Assembly: GCA_947505565.1 (NCBI GenBank)
Contig: CANNLB010000071.1
Coordinates: 1 to 8,402, forward strand
Origin: Acidobacteriota bacterium
GTDB taxonomy: Bacteria; Acidobacteriota; Terriglobia; Bryobacterales; Bryobacteraceae
Reading direction: 5' to 3'
DNA: 8,402 nt
In this document: in pieces, positions 1 through 6,119 of the stretch
How positions within the stretch are numbered: position 1 is the first letter of the stretch
How the letters are laid out: each line of letters begins with the position of its first letter
Made by a program: the position numbers and the translations under genes
Notes under the pieces: generated by a model
Database searches by the model: none
Seen by the model: only the letters and a program-made list of their open reading frames with translations
Told to the model about the DNA's origin: nothing

Positions 1-305
1 CCGCCCACCGCAACCGCAAGGACAACGAGGACCCCTTCGAAACCCTCTCCGCCCGCGAGCACCAGGTCTTCACCATGCTCGTCGAAGGCCACCGCGCCAA
101 GGAAATCGCCGCCCGCCTCGCCGTCAGCCCCAAAACCGTCGACACCTACCGCGCCAGTATGATGCGCAAGCTCGACATCCACGACGTCGCCGGCCTCGTC
201 AAGTTCGCCATCACCAGGAACCTAACCAGCCTCCCGACGGTCGACTTCCACTTCCCCCCCCCTGCCAACGCCCTCGCCAAAGCCGCGGGTGAGGGCGTCG
301 GCTGA
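1..305 (+). CDS. NarL/FixJ-type response regulator, C-terminal LuxR HTH domain (5' partial)
   Basis: The reading frame is open from the first base of the window (codons start at position 3) and ends at TGA 303-305, so only the C-terminal ~100 residues are seen. They contain a typical LuxR/GerE DNA-binding domain: 'ETLSAREHQVF', then 'EGHRAKEIAARLAVSPKTVDTYRASMMRKLDI', which carries the conserved scaffold of the helix-turn-helix, followed by the dimerisation helix 'LVKFAIT'. In this family the missing N-terminal part is usually a phospho-receiver domain; here that is inferred, since it lies outside the window, and a non-receiver LuxR regulator is possible. Unusual is a proline-rich tail of about 30 residues after the HTH, with no recognisable motif. 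The gene ends exactly where the convergent lipoprotein gene ends. Codons are strongly C-ending. Confidence 0.85.
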   Translation, partial: AHRNRKDNEDPFETLSAREHQVFTMLVEGHRAKEIAARLAVSPKTVDTYRASMMRKLDIHDVAGLVKFAITRNLTSLPTVDFHFPPPANALAKAAGEGVG

Positions 306-728
306 CTAACGGACGATCTTCCCGAATAGCTGCCCTCCCCGTCCGGGACCCAGCCAGGTCCCGGCGTACTGGTCTTTGTACAACAACACCCGCGCCGAAT
401 ACGGCCCCCCCGGCATCGCCACATCCGTCACCTGGATCATCGGCGTATCTCCCGCCCATTCAATCGTCACCGGCACCGGCAACGGCCACTCCTTCTCCCC
501 CAGCTTCATCCGCGTCCGCAGCAGCCAAGTCTTCCCGCCCACCTTCGTCATCCCGTCGATCGCGTACCGCTCTTCTCCCGATAGCCCCGGCTTCTTCCAC
601 GTCGTCGATTGCCCCACCAGCGCCGCCCCGCTCAGCATCGCCGAAAGCTCTTTATCCAGCTGATCCTGCGGCGTCACCGGCCGACTCCCGCATCCCGCCA
701 ACACAATCAAAAACCATAGCTTCTTCAT
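306..728 (-). CDS. Small lipoprotein of unknown function
   Basis: This encodes about 140 residues, starting at ATG (complement of 726-728). The N-terminus MKK-LWFLIV followed by the lipobox L10-A11-G12-C13 is a short lipoprotein signal peptide, so the mature protein should be lipid-anchored on the periplasmic side. The rest is soluble and rich in charged and beta-prone segments ('GKTWLLRTRMKLGEKEWPLPVPVTIEW', 'MIQVTDVAM', 'YSARVLLYKDQYAGTW'). This suggests a small beta-rich domain. I do not recognise the family. An upstream extension in the same frame is open but is an antisense shadow of the MFS gene. The start overlaps the MFS stop by ATGA (725-728), so the two are very likely translated together. 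Stop TAG is the complement of 306-308, directly abutting the stop of the opposite gene. Confidence 0.75.
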   Translation of the reverse strand: MKKLWFLIVLAGCGSRPVTPQDQLDKELSAMLSGAALVGQSTTWKKPGLSGEERYAIDGMTKVGGKTWLLRTRMKLGEKEWPLPVPVTIEWAGDTPMIQVTDVAMPGGPYSARVLLYKDQYAGTWLGPGRGGQLFGKIVR

Positions 729-1888
729 ACCGGTAACCTCACCTTCCAACAAGCCAATCCCAACGCCGCCGTCAGCCCCGCCAGAATCCAAAATACCAAG
801 TCGTACGAACCCGTCCGCGCCAGCGCCTCCGCCAGCAGCACCGGGCCTACCGCCGACGCCACCACCGTCATCATCTGCGCCGCCCCCTGAATTCGCCCCA
901 ACTCCGCCCGCCCAAACACCTGGCTCCAAACTGCGAAAAACACGACCGTCACCACGCCCCCCGCCACCCCCAGCGCCGCCCCATATCCCATCACCCCCGC
1001 AAAAGTCCCCACCAGCGGCAGCGCCACCAGCGACCCCGCCAGCACCCCCATCCCCACCCCCATCAGCCGCTGGATCGGCCACCGCATCGCCACCCATCCC
1101 CCGCCAAAATTCGCGACCAAACCCAACAGCGTGCTCACCACCAGCACCGTCTGGTATGTCGTCGCGTCGAACCCCTTCTTCTCCAAAATCGACTGGTTAA
1201 ACAACGCAATTCCCGAGTAAACCAACCCAAACATGGCACTGGACAACCCAAACACCCAGAACGCCGGCGTCCGCACCGCCCGCCCGAACACCATCCCCCC
1301 CGTGGGTCCCGGCACCTCTTCGGTCGCCGGAGCCTCCCGCACTAACCACCATGCCAGCGGAGCCAGCACAGCCACCAGCGCCCACCCCACCCCGCTCCAC
1401 GCCGCCCGCCAACCAAACTTCAAAATCGCCTGTCCTACGCTCGGAAACGCCGCAATGAACCCCATCCCGACTAGCAGCGCGTACACCCCCATCGCTAAGT
1501 TGATCCGCCGCGCAAACCACTTCCCCGCCAGCGCCAAACTAACGACCGACAACGCTGACTGCCCCAAGCCCCGCGTCAAAGTAACTGTCACCGCCAACAC
1601 CGTCAAACTCCCGGACCCCGCCATCAGCAGCACCGTCAATCCCAGCGCCAGCAACAGCCCCGTCATCACCACCCGAGCCCCGTACCGATCTACCAACCGT
1701 CCGCACGGCAAGTTGAACGCCGCCCCAATCACCGTCGCCCAAAGGTTGATGTTGGCGTAGGCCACCCGGTCCAACCCGAAGTCCCGCAGCAACGGTTCGG
1801 TCACGAGTCCCAGCCCCTGCGTCCGCCCCGGCAGCGTGCCCACCATCGCCAACGCCGCCATCCCTAAAACCGCCCAGCCCGGATACAT
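725..1888 (-). CDS. MFS transporter
   Basis: This is a 387-residue polytopic membrane protein with about 12 hydrophobic segments, the usual size for the major facilitator superfamily. The signature loop between helices 2 and 3 is present as 'GRLVDRYGARVV' (about residues 62-73), matching MFS motif A. A central hydrophilic linker ('EAPATEEVPGPTGGMVFGRAVRTPAF', about 186-211) separates the two six-helix halves. The overall style is like the oxalate/formate antiporter and monocarboxylate-type branches, but the substrate cannot be read from sequence. The chosen ATG (complement of 1886-1888) gives the start 'MYPGWAVLGMAALAM' with the first helix complete. No clear Shine-Dalgarno sequence precedes it. 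The downstream lipoprotein overlaps by four bases, giving a two-gene operon. Codons are strongly G-ending, reflecting the C-rich plus strand. Confidence 0.9.
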   Translation of the reverse strand: MYPGWAVLGMAALAMVGTLPGRTQGLGLVTEPLLRDFGLDRVAYANINLWATVIGAAFNLPCGRLVDRYGARVVMTGLLLALGLTVLLMAGSGSLTVLAVTVTLTRGLGQSALSVVSLALAGKWFARRINLAMGVYALLVGMGFIAAFPSVGQAILKFGWRAAWSGVGWALVAVLAPLAWWLVREAPATEEVPGPTGGMVFGRAVRTPAFWVFGLSSAMFGLVYSGIALFNQSILEKKGFDATTYQTVLVVSTLLGLVANFGGGWVAMRWPIQRLMGVGMGVLAGSLVALPLVGTFAGVMGYGAALGVAGGVVTVVFFAVWSQVFGRAELGRIQGAAQMMTVVASAVGPVLLAEALARTGSYDLVFWILAGLTAALGLACWKVRLPV

Positions 1889-1905
1889 GAAACAATGTTA
1901 TCCCA
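1889..1905. promoter_or_regulatory. 17-bp divergent start-to-start gap, possible shared promoter or operator
   Basis: Only 17 bases separate the ATG of the minus-strand MFS gene from the GTG of the plus-strand membrane protein. It contains the short inverted repeat AACA-A-TGTT (1891-1899). It also holds -10-like hexamers on both strands: TAACAT on minus (1900-1895) and TGTTAT on plus (1896-1901), each matching four of six consensus bases. If these were used, both transcripts would begin at or near their start codons (leaderless), which fits the lack of a Shine-Dalgarno sequence on either side. This is inference from spacing only; promoters inside the opposing coding regions are equally possible. 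Confidence 0.25.
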
Positions 1906-2271
1906 GTGCTCTGGACCATCCGCCTCAGCGCCGCCCTCTACGCCGTCACCCTCTACGGCCTCTGGCGTCGTCTCCCCTGGGCCCGGCCCCTCTCTGCCCT
2001 CGCCTACGCCCTCTACCTGGCCCACCTCTGCCTGGCCTTTGACCAGCGCTACGCCTGGAGCCACGCCCTCGCCTACGCCGAAACCGCCCGCCAAACCCGC
2101 GAGCTCTTCGGCTTAGACTGGGGAGGAGGCATCTATTTCAACTACCTCTTCACGCTCGTCTGGCCCATCGACCTCATCTGGTGGCGTCGTCCCTTTTCCC
2201 TCGGTATCCACGTTTTTATGATTTTCATGTTCCTGAACGGCGTCGTGATTTTCGGAAAATGGTGGCGGTAG
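1906..2271 (+). CDS. Conserved-type four-helix membrane protein, unknown function
   Basis: This encodes 121 residues with about four hydrophobic stretches. The start is GTG at 1906: an in-frame TGA at 1888-1890 bounds the frame upstream and no ATG lies before the first helix, so this is close to the only option. No Shine-Dalgarno sequence is visible. Helices lie near residues 3-19, 27-45, 77-93 and 98-117. Between helices 2 and 3 is a hydrophilic loop with a pattern of aromatic and charged residues ('WSHALAYAETARQT' then 'GLDWGGGIYFNY'). It looks like a conserved functional site, resembling uncharacterised membrane proteins I associate with planctomycetes and acidobacteria (from memory, not checked). 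It is followed two bases later by the PepSY-TM gene, so the two probably form an operon and may act together at the membrane. Confidence 0.7.
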   Translation: MLWTIRLSAALYAVTLYGLWRRLPWARPLSALAYALYLAHLCLAFDQRYAWSHALAYAETARQTRELFGLDWGGGIYFNYLFTLVWPIDLIWWRRPFSLGIHVFMIFMFLNGVVIFGKWWR

Positions 2272-2273
2272 GC

Positions 2274-3290
2274 ATGCGCAAGTTTCTCTTCTGGCCCCAC
2301 CTCGCCGCCGGGGTGGTCGCCGGCCTCGTTATCCTGGTCATGTCCGTCACCGGCGTCCTGCTCACCTATGAGAAGCAGGTGGTCGCCTGGGCCGACTCAC
2401 CCGCCAACCGAGTCCCCATTCCAGATGGCTCCGCTCGTTTGTCGATCGACCAACTCCTCGCCGTCGCCCCCGCCAAACCCACCGCCCTCACCTTATCGAA
2501 CGACCCCACCGCCGCCGCCCAACTGACCCTGCCCCAGAACCGGATCGTTTTCGTCGACCCCTACACCGGCCGGATCAACGGTGAGGGCTCCGTCCCCACC
2601 CGAAACTTCTTCCGCCAGGTCACCGCGTGGCATCGCTGGCTCGGCCAGAACACGCCAATCACCAAAGGCATCACTGGCGCGTCCAACCTCGCCTTTCTCT
2701 TCCTGCTCCTCACCGGCGTCCCCATGTGGATTCAACGCCCCATCGTTTGGTTCCGCCAACGACTGTCGAACAAGGCCCGCGACTACAATTGGCACCACGT
2801 CCTCGGCATCTGGGCCTCGGTTCCGCTTCTGCTGATCGTCTGCACCGCCGTTTTTTTCTCTTATTCCTGGGCCACCCCCCTCCTCTACCGGGTGACCGGC
2901 GAGGCGCTCCCCGCCCCGGAGCATCCCGCTGCCGTCGGGCTAGGGCCGTACCAGCCTTTGCTCCTGAAGTTCCAGCGCGCCCCCTGGCGAACGATCACCC
3001 TTCGGCCGGCTTCGGGGTGGTTTACGGTCGAAGAAGGCTCCTGGGGCCGCATGGACCTGAAAACGCAATGGGTCTTCGATCCGGCCTCCGGCGCCTTGCT
3101 CCGAACCGAGCGCTTCGAAGACCTCCCCCTGGCTCGTCGCCTCCGCACTTGGGTTCGTACCGTACATACCGGAGAAGCCGCCGGCTGGTTGGGCCAAACC
3201 ATCGCCGGCCTGGCCTCCGCCGCCGCGGTCGTCCTCGTCTGGACCGGCCTTGCCCTATCCTGGCGTCGCCTCCGCGTCGCTCGCTCTTAG
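2274..3290 (+). CDS. PepSY-associated transmembrane (PepSY-TM) protein
   Basis: This is a membrane protein of about 338 residues with the PepSY_TM layout: helix 1 (about 10-32) ending in 'TGVLLTYEKQ', a periplasmic PepSY-like region with 'VFVDPYTGRINGE' (92-104), helix 2 (136-156), helix 3 (175-200), a second periplasmic domain with 'VFDPASGALL' (267-276), and a last helix (306-330). Conserved histidines at the membrane boundaries are present: H9, H120 in 'WHRWLG', H174/H175 in 'WHHVLG' and H298 in 'VHTGEAAG'. In this family such histidines are thought to bind haem, and relatives take part in ferric-siderophore reduction or other electron transfer; that role is inferred here. I chose ATG 2274, two bases after the previous stop, because it gives the family-like start 'MRKFLFWPHLAAGV'. 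ATG 2259 is possible. The frame is open further upstream (to 2181) only as a shadow of the previous gene. Confidence 0.88.
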   Translation: MRKFLFWPHLAAGVVAGLVILVMSVTGVLLTYEKQVVAWADSPANRVPIPDGSARLSIDQLLAVAPAKPTALTLSNDPTAAAQLTLPQNRIVFVDPYTGRINGEGSVPTRNFFRQVTAWHRWLGQNTPITKGITGASNLAFLFLLLTGVPMWIQRPIVWFRQRLSNKARDYNWHHVLGIWASVPLLLIVCTAVFFSYSWATPLLYRVTGEALPAPEHPAAVGLGPYQPLLLKFQRAPWRTITLRPASGWFTVEEGSWGRMDLKTQWVFDPASGALLRTERFEDLPLARRLRTWVRTVHTGEAAGWLGQTIAGLASAAAVVLVWTGLALSWRRLRVARS

Positions 3291-3300
3291 CAGCTTCGCT

Positions 3301-3332
3301 CCCGTTCCCGCTCTTCCCCGTTCCCGCTCTTC
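3301..3332. repeat. Perfect 16-bp tandem duplication
   Basis: The unit CCCGTTCCCGCTCTTC occurs twice without spacing (3301-3316 and 3317-3332), just after the PepSY-TM stop. The units are pyrimidine-rich on the plus strand. It lies between two convergent genes. No terminator-like hairpin with a T-run is visible in 3291-3356. Confidence 0.9.
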
Positions 3333-3356
3333 AATGACACTGTCCCGATCGCGCCA

Positions 3357-3563
3357 CTACGACTTAAGCGTTGCGAGCGTCTTCGGGCGCATCTGCCGCC
3401 GACGCTCGGCGTCGAGATCCACCGTCCGCAATCCCTTCAGTTCCGACTCCAGCGATTCGATTTTCAGCTCTTTCGCCGACCGCGTGGCCTGCAATAGCGC
3501 AAGGGCGGTCAGAAGCGCACAGGCCGCGCAGGCTCGGCACCAACGGGCGAGGAACTCGCCCAT
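3357..3563 (-). CDS. Possible small one-helix coiled-coil protein
   Basis: This is a 68-residue ORF read from ATG (complement of 3561-3563) to TAG (complement of 3357-3359). After 'MGEFLARWCRACAACALLTALALLQ' comes a charged segment 'SAKELKIESLESELKGLRTVDL', with leucines at heptad-like spacing, then a basic C-terminus. One N-terminal membrane helix plus a short coiled coil is the general form of FtsB/FtsL-like proteins, but I see no family motif and do not assign one. Codons mostly end in G or C, as expected for a real gene here. The start is doubtful: the only strong Shine-Dalgarno match, TAAGGAG (complement of 3597-3603), is followed within range by no ATG, GTG or TTG. A longer frame begins near 3656, but its extra residues are not hydrophobic or conserved-looking. 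Confidence 0.4.
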   Translation of the reverse strand: MGEFLARWCRACAACALLTALALLQATRSAKELKIESLESELKGLRTVDLDAERRRQMRPKTLATLKS

Positions 3564-3675
3564 CCTGCCGGGCCGAAGCGAGTCCGTTGTGCGCGGCTCC
3601 TTAGAAGATCTCTCTCGCGTTCTTCGGCAGTAATGACAAACAGATGCTACCATCAGAGGCTGGAAGAGTATTGCC

Positions 3676-4380
3676 GTGGATAAAGTAGAACGCGAACATT
3701 TGAAGCACGACCGCTTTGCGGAAGAGGTCACCCACTCCGTCGAGTACGTCGCCGGTCACAAGAAGCAGTTGGGATTGTATGCCGGCATTGCCGCTGCCGT
3801 CCTCGTCGTCGGCGTCGGTGCCTGGTTTTACATGGGCAAAGAAGCCGAGGCTCGCCAGGACGCGCTCAAGGTGGCTCTGCAGATTCAGGATGCGGCCATC
3901 GGACCGGGTTCGAACCCCTACGTGAAGTCCTTCCCCACCCAAGCGGAAAAGGATGTCGCCGCCCAGAAGGCGTTTAGCGATCTCGCCAGCCGCTACCCGG
4001 GCAAGGAAGTCGGCGCCATCGCCACGTATTACCTCGGCATTCTAGCCGCCGATGGCGGCAAGTACGGCGAGGCGGAAAAGCACTTCCAGGTAGCCGCCGA
4101 CTCCGGACAGCCGGAATACGCCGCGCTCGCCAAGTTCTCGCTGGCCCAGATGTTCGCCAAGCAGAACAAAAAAGCCGAGTCGGAAAAACTGCTCCGCGCT
4201 TTGGCCGATTCCCCCACCATGTTCATCTCGAAAGAACAGGCGCAGATCGAGCTTGCCAAGGTGATCGCCCAGTCCAAGCCGGACGAAGCCAAAAAGCTTC
4301 TCGAGCCTTTGCGGACCTCGCCGCGCAGCACCGTTTCCCGTTGGGCCGTCACCGCCTATGGCGACGCCAAACTCAAATAG
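3676..4380 (+). CDS. Membrane-anchored TPR protein, YfgM-like
   Basis: This encodes 234 residues starting at GTG 3676, with a GGAAGAG ribosome-binding-like sequence (3662-3668) at suitable distance. Residues 1-31 are charged and cytoplasmic, residues about 32-53 form one transmembrane helix ('YAGIAAAVLVVGVGAWFYMG'), and the rest is a periplasmic alpha-helical domain with tetratricopeptide-style repeats: 'AQKAFSDLASRYPGKEVGAIATYYLGILAADGGKYGEAEKHF', then 'AALAKFSLAQMFAKQNKKAESEKLLRAL', then 'AQIELAKVIAQSKPDEAKKLLEPL'. This matches the TPR_21/YfgM layout, whose E. coli member works with the SecYEG translocon and periplasmic chaperones; that role is inferred, not shown. The 3' end overlaps the dGTPase-like gene by 23 bases, so the two are almost certainly one operon. 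Confidence 0.85.
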   Translation: MDKVEREHLKHDRFAEEVTHSVEYVAGHKKQLGLYAGIAAAVLVVGVGAWFYMGKEAEARQDALKVALQIQDAAIGPGSNPYVKSFPTQAEKDVAAQKAFSDLASRYPGKEVGAIATYYLGILAADGGKYGEAEKHFQVAADSGQPEYAALAKFSLAQMFAKQNKKAESEKLLRALADSPTMFISKEQAQIELAKVIAQSKPDEAKKLLEPLRTSPRSTVSRWAVTAYGDAKLK

Positions 4381-5500
4381 TCCTGCTCCCTTCGCGGCTC
4401 TCCGGCTTCGGCCGGAGATGACCCGGGGTCGGCGTTATCCGGAGCTGTCGCATCCCTACCGAACCGAGTTCCAGCGGGACCGCGATCGCGTCATCCACGC
4501 CCGGGCCTTCCGTCGGTTAGAAAACAAGACCCAGGTCTTCCCCTCCGGCCTCTCCGATCACTTCCGTAACCGGCTCACCCACACGATCGAGGTGGCCCAG
4601 ATCGCCCGCACCGTCGCCGCGACCCTCGGCCTCGATGAGGACCTCACCGAAACCCTCGCCCTCGTCCATGACGTCGGCCATCCGCCCTTCGCCCACGCAG
4701 GGGAAGAAGAATTGCGTCGCCAAATGCAACGCTTCGGCGAGACGTTTGAACACAACCTCCACGCCCTCCGCATTGTCGAGAGCTTCGAAGCCCGCTACGC
4801 CCGTTTCCCCGGGCTGAACCTGACTTTTGAGGTCCGCGAAGGGATCGTCAAGCACTCCCGGGATCTGGTCCCCGGCGAGTCCGCGGAACTCGACGGCTAC
4901 CTCCCCGAACTCCGGCCCCCGCTCGAAGCCCAGATCATCGACCTCGCCGACGAGGTGGCCTACAACACGGCGGACCTCGACGACGCCTACTCGGCCGGCA
5001 TGTTCTCGATTGACGAGATCCGCTCCGCCGTCCCGGCCTTCTCCGATCTCTGGGAAGCGATCGAGATGCAGTTCCCCGGGGCGGAAGAACGAGTCCAGTT
5101 TCTCGAAACCCTGCGACAGGTGATCAATCTCCTCGTCTCCGGCCTGCTCGACGGCACCGCCGCCGCCGTTAGCGGGGCAGGAGTCGAAACAGTCGATGAC
5201 GTACGCCGTTACCCCGAACGACTGGTCCGCCTGACCCCGGTCGCGACCGCAACCGGCCGCGAGTTGAAGCGCTTCCTGCATCGCAAGGTCTACCAATCGG
5301 CGGCCCTGCTCGACGCCCGCGCTCGCTCCGTCCGCATGATTGCCCAGCTCTTCCAGTACTACGAGGCAGCGCCGGATCGGCTCCCGCAGCCCTATCGCGA
5401 TCAGGCCCACGAGAGTACGCCGCATCGCGTGATCTGCGCCTACATCGCCGGCATGACGGACGGCTACTGCAGCCGCGTTTACGCCGACCTAATCGGCTAG
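4358..5500 (+). CDS. dgt: dGTPase-like deoxynucleotide triphosphohydrolase (HD domain)
   Basis: This encodes 380 residues. The family hydrolyses dNTPs to deoxynucleosides and triphosphate using a metal centre held by the HD motif, in the cytoplasm. The motif is complete: H75 in 'RLTHTIEVAQIAR', H104-D105 in 'ALVHDVGHPPFAHAGEE', and D198 in 'IIDLADEVAYNTADLDD'. Also typical are 'RGRRYPELSHPYRTEFQRDRDRVIHARAFRRLENKTQVF' (23-61) and 'FEHNLHALRIVE' (130-141). Length fits the shorter, type 2-like dGTPases. I chose ATG 4358, inside the end of the TPR gene, because 'SPAPFAALRLRPEMTRGRRYPE' resembles the normal N-terminus of the family; ATG 4418 would remove part of it and lies directly after a stable hairpin. 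Substrate preference (dGTP or any dNTP) cannot be read. Codons are strongly C-ending. Confidence 0.92.
   Translation: MATPNSNSPAPFAALRLRPEMTRGRRYPELSHPYRTEFQRDRDRVIHARAFRRLENKTQVFPSGLSDHFRNRLTHTIEVAQIARTVAATLGLDEDLTETLALVHDVGHPPFAHAGEEELRRQMQRFGETFEHNLHALRIVESFEARYARFPGLNLTFEVREGIVKHSRDLVPGESAELDGYLPELRPPLEAQIIDLADEVAYNTADLDDAYSAGMFSIDEIRSAVPAFSDLWEAIEMQFPGAEERVQFLETLRQVINLLVSGLLDGTAAAVSGAGVETVDDVRRYPERLVRLTPVATATGRELKRFLHRKVYQSAALLDARARSVRMIAQLFQYYEAAPDRLPQPYRDQAHESTPHRVICAYIAGMTDGYCSRVYADLIG
4400..4417 (+). other. Perfect hairpin with UUCG tetraloop inside the start of dgt
   Basis: CTCCGGC (4400-4406) and GCCGGAG (4411-4417) pair perfectly around the loop TTCG, giving a C(UUCG)G-closed seven-pair stem, one of the most stable RNA hairpins. 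It encodes residues 15-20 of the dGTPase-like protein and ends directly before the in-frame ATG 4418. No T-run follows, so it is not a standard terminator. It could influence translation or mRNA stability at the TPR/dgt junction, or be a by-product of CGG/CTT codon use. Confidence 0.5.
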
Positions 5501-5660
5501 CCCCCGATCTCGTCGTACATCGCATCGCATGGCGACGCAGCGTCTCAACTGTGGTCGCGACCTGCTGCGCCCCGCCGGTTTGTTCGGTTACGGCCTTCAT
5601 TTTCGGGGTAGCGCCCAGGGCCAAGCCGATGGTCAGTAGGGTAGTGTAAACCAGTTGCAT
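5497..5660 (-). CDS. Small secreted-type ORF, probably frameshifted at its 3' end
   Basis: It reads from ATG (complement of 5658-5660). A Shine-Dalgarno-like AGGA (complement of 5669-5672) sits eight bases upstream. The first 16-20 residues ('MQLVYTTLLTIGLALGA') look like a signal peptide or one membrane helix, followed by 'TPKMKAVTEQTGGAQQVATTVETLRRHAM'. As it stands, the frame has no stop and runs antisense into dgt as far as 5169 with a very Arg/Ser/Cys-rich sequence typical of a shadow. The unit GCGAT is duplicated in tandem at 5521-5530; removing one copy gives '...RRHAMYDEIGG' and a TAG stop (complement of 5497-5499), overlapping the end of dgt by four bases. I therefore think the gene was about 52 residues and has a 5-base insertion. 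No family is recognised. Confidence 0.4.
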
Positions 5661-5661
5661 T

Positions 5662-5699
5662 GTCTGGTTCCTATGGGTGCTCGATTAGCACCGCCAGAC
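5662..5699 (-). promoter_or_regulatory. Leader hairpin covering the ribosome-binding region of the small secreted ORF
   Basis: In the minus-strand transcript, GUCUGG (complement of 5694-5699) can pair with CCAGAC (complement of 5662-5667), and inside it GGUGCU (5687-5692) pairs with AGCACC (5676-5681) around a five-base loop. The AGGA ribosome-binding sequence falls in the internal bulge and the outer 3' arm ends one base before the ATG. Folding would therefore hide the translation start. The function as a switch or thermosensor is inference. Confidence 0.4.
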
Positions 5700-5753
5700 C
5701 ACCGCAACTCTGTCACCAAACGATTGGCTGTCGGCGGGCACAGGTGAACCTCT

Positions 5754-6119
5754 ATGCACCGCCCACACTTTGTGTTTCCCTGTCTGCTTCGCGAAGCCAT
5801 TGACGCGGTTCACCTTGCGCTGAACGCGGCTCATCTGGAAGTCGCCTCCGAGTCGGACATCGCCTACGATACACGGTCGACGATGGGTGCCATTGTGCCC
5901 TCCTGTCGAGCCAGCTTAGTCTTTGATCCTGTTCAACTGACCAAGCGAACGCTGCTTTCGCCGGAGCCCGCCTTTCTGGCTTCCGTGCCGCCACAATTGA
6001 ACGAGGAGAATGGACAGACCTCCGTGTGGCTTCTGCCTCACGGGCATCCACCAGCTTGGCGGAAACGCCGTGTCGAGGCGCTGCAAATTCAGGGCGCCGT
6101 GGAAGTCAAGGCGGCCTGA
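5754..6119 (+). CDS. Doubtful hypothetical ORF, 121 residues
   Basis: This is an open frame starting at ATG 5754 with an AGGTG ribosome-binding-like sequence (5741-5745) eight bases upstream. The protein ('MHRPHFVFPCLLREAIDAVHLAL...' to '...RVEALQIQGAVEVKAA') has no signal peptide, no membrane helix and no motif I recognise. Third-position GC is lower than in the flanking genes. All three of its neighbours in this stretch are damaged genes, so this may be unrelated decayed DNA that happens to stay open. Apart from this ORF, 5700-6150 contains nothing I can name; the sensor-kinase remnant seems to start near 6157. Confidence 0.2.
   Translation: MHRPHFVFPCLLREAIDAVHLALNAAHLEVASESDIAYDTRSTMGAIVPSCRASLVFDPVQLTKRTLLSPEPAFLASVPPQLNEENGQTSVWLLPHGHPPAWRKRRVEALQIQGAVEVKAA

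Noticed and set aside
728..1097. N-terminal extension of the lipoprotein frame up to 1097
   Set aside because: The extension is a Gly-rich shadow of the MFS gene. The lipoprotein signal starting at 728 and the ATGA overlap fix the real start.
2181..2273. Upstream start of the PepSY-TM frame at 2181
   Set aside because: The extra residues overlap the end of the four-helix gene and do not look like the family N-terminus, which begins naturally at 2274.
3400..3414. CGACGC-TCG-GCGTCG hairpin as a terminator between convergent genes
   Set aside because: The stem is only six pairs, with no T-run on either side, and it lies inside the small minus-strand ORF.
4517..5425. 302-residue minus-strand frame opposite dgt
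   Set aside because: It is the antisense shadow of a well-supported dGTPase-like gene in high-GC DNA, with composition typical of such shadows.
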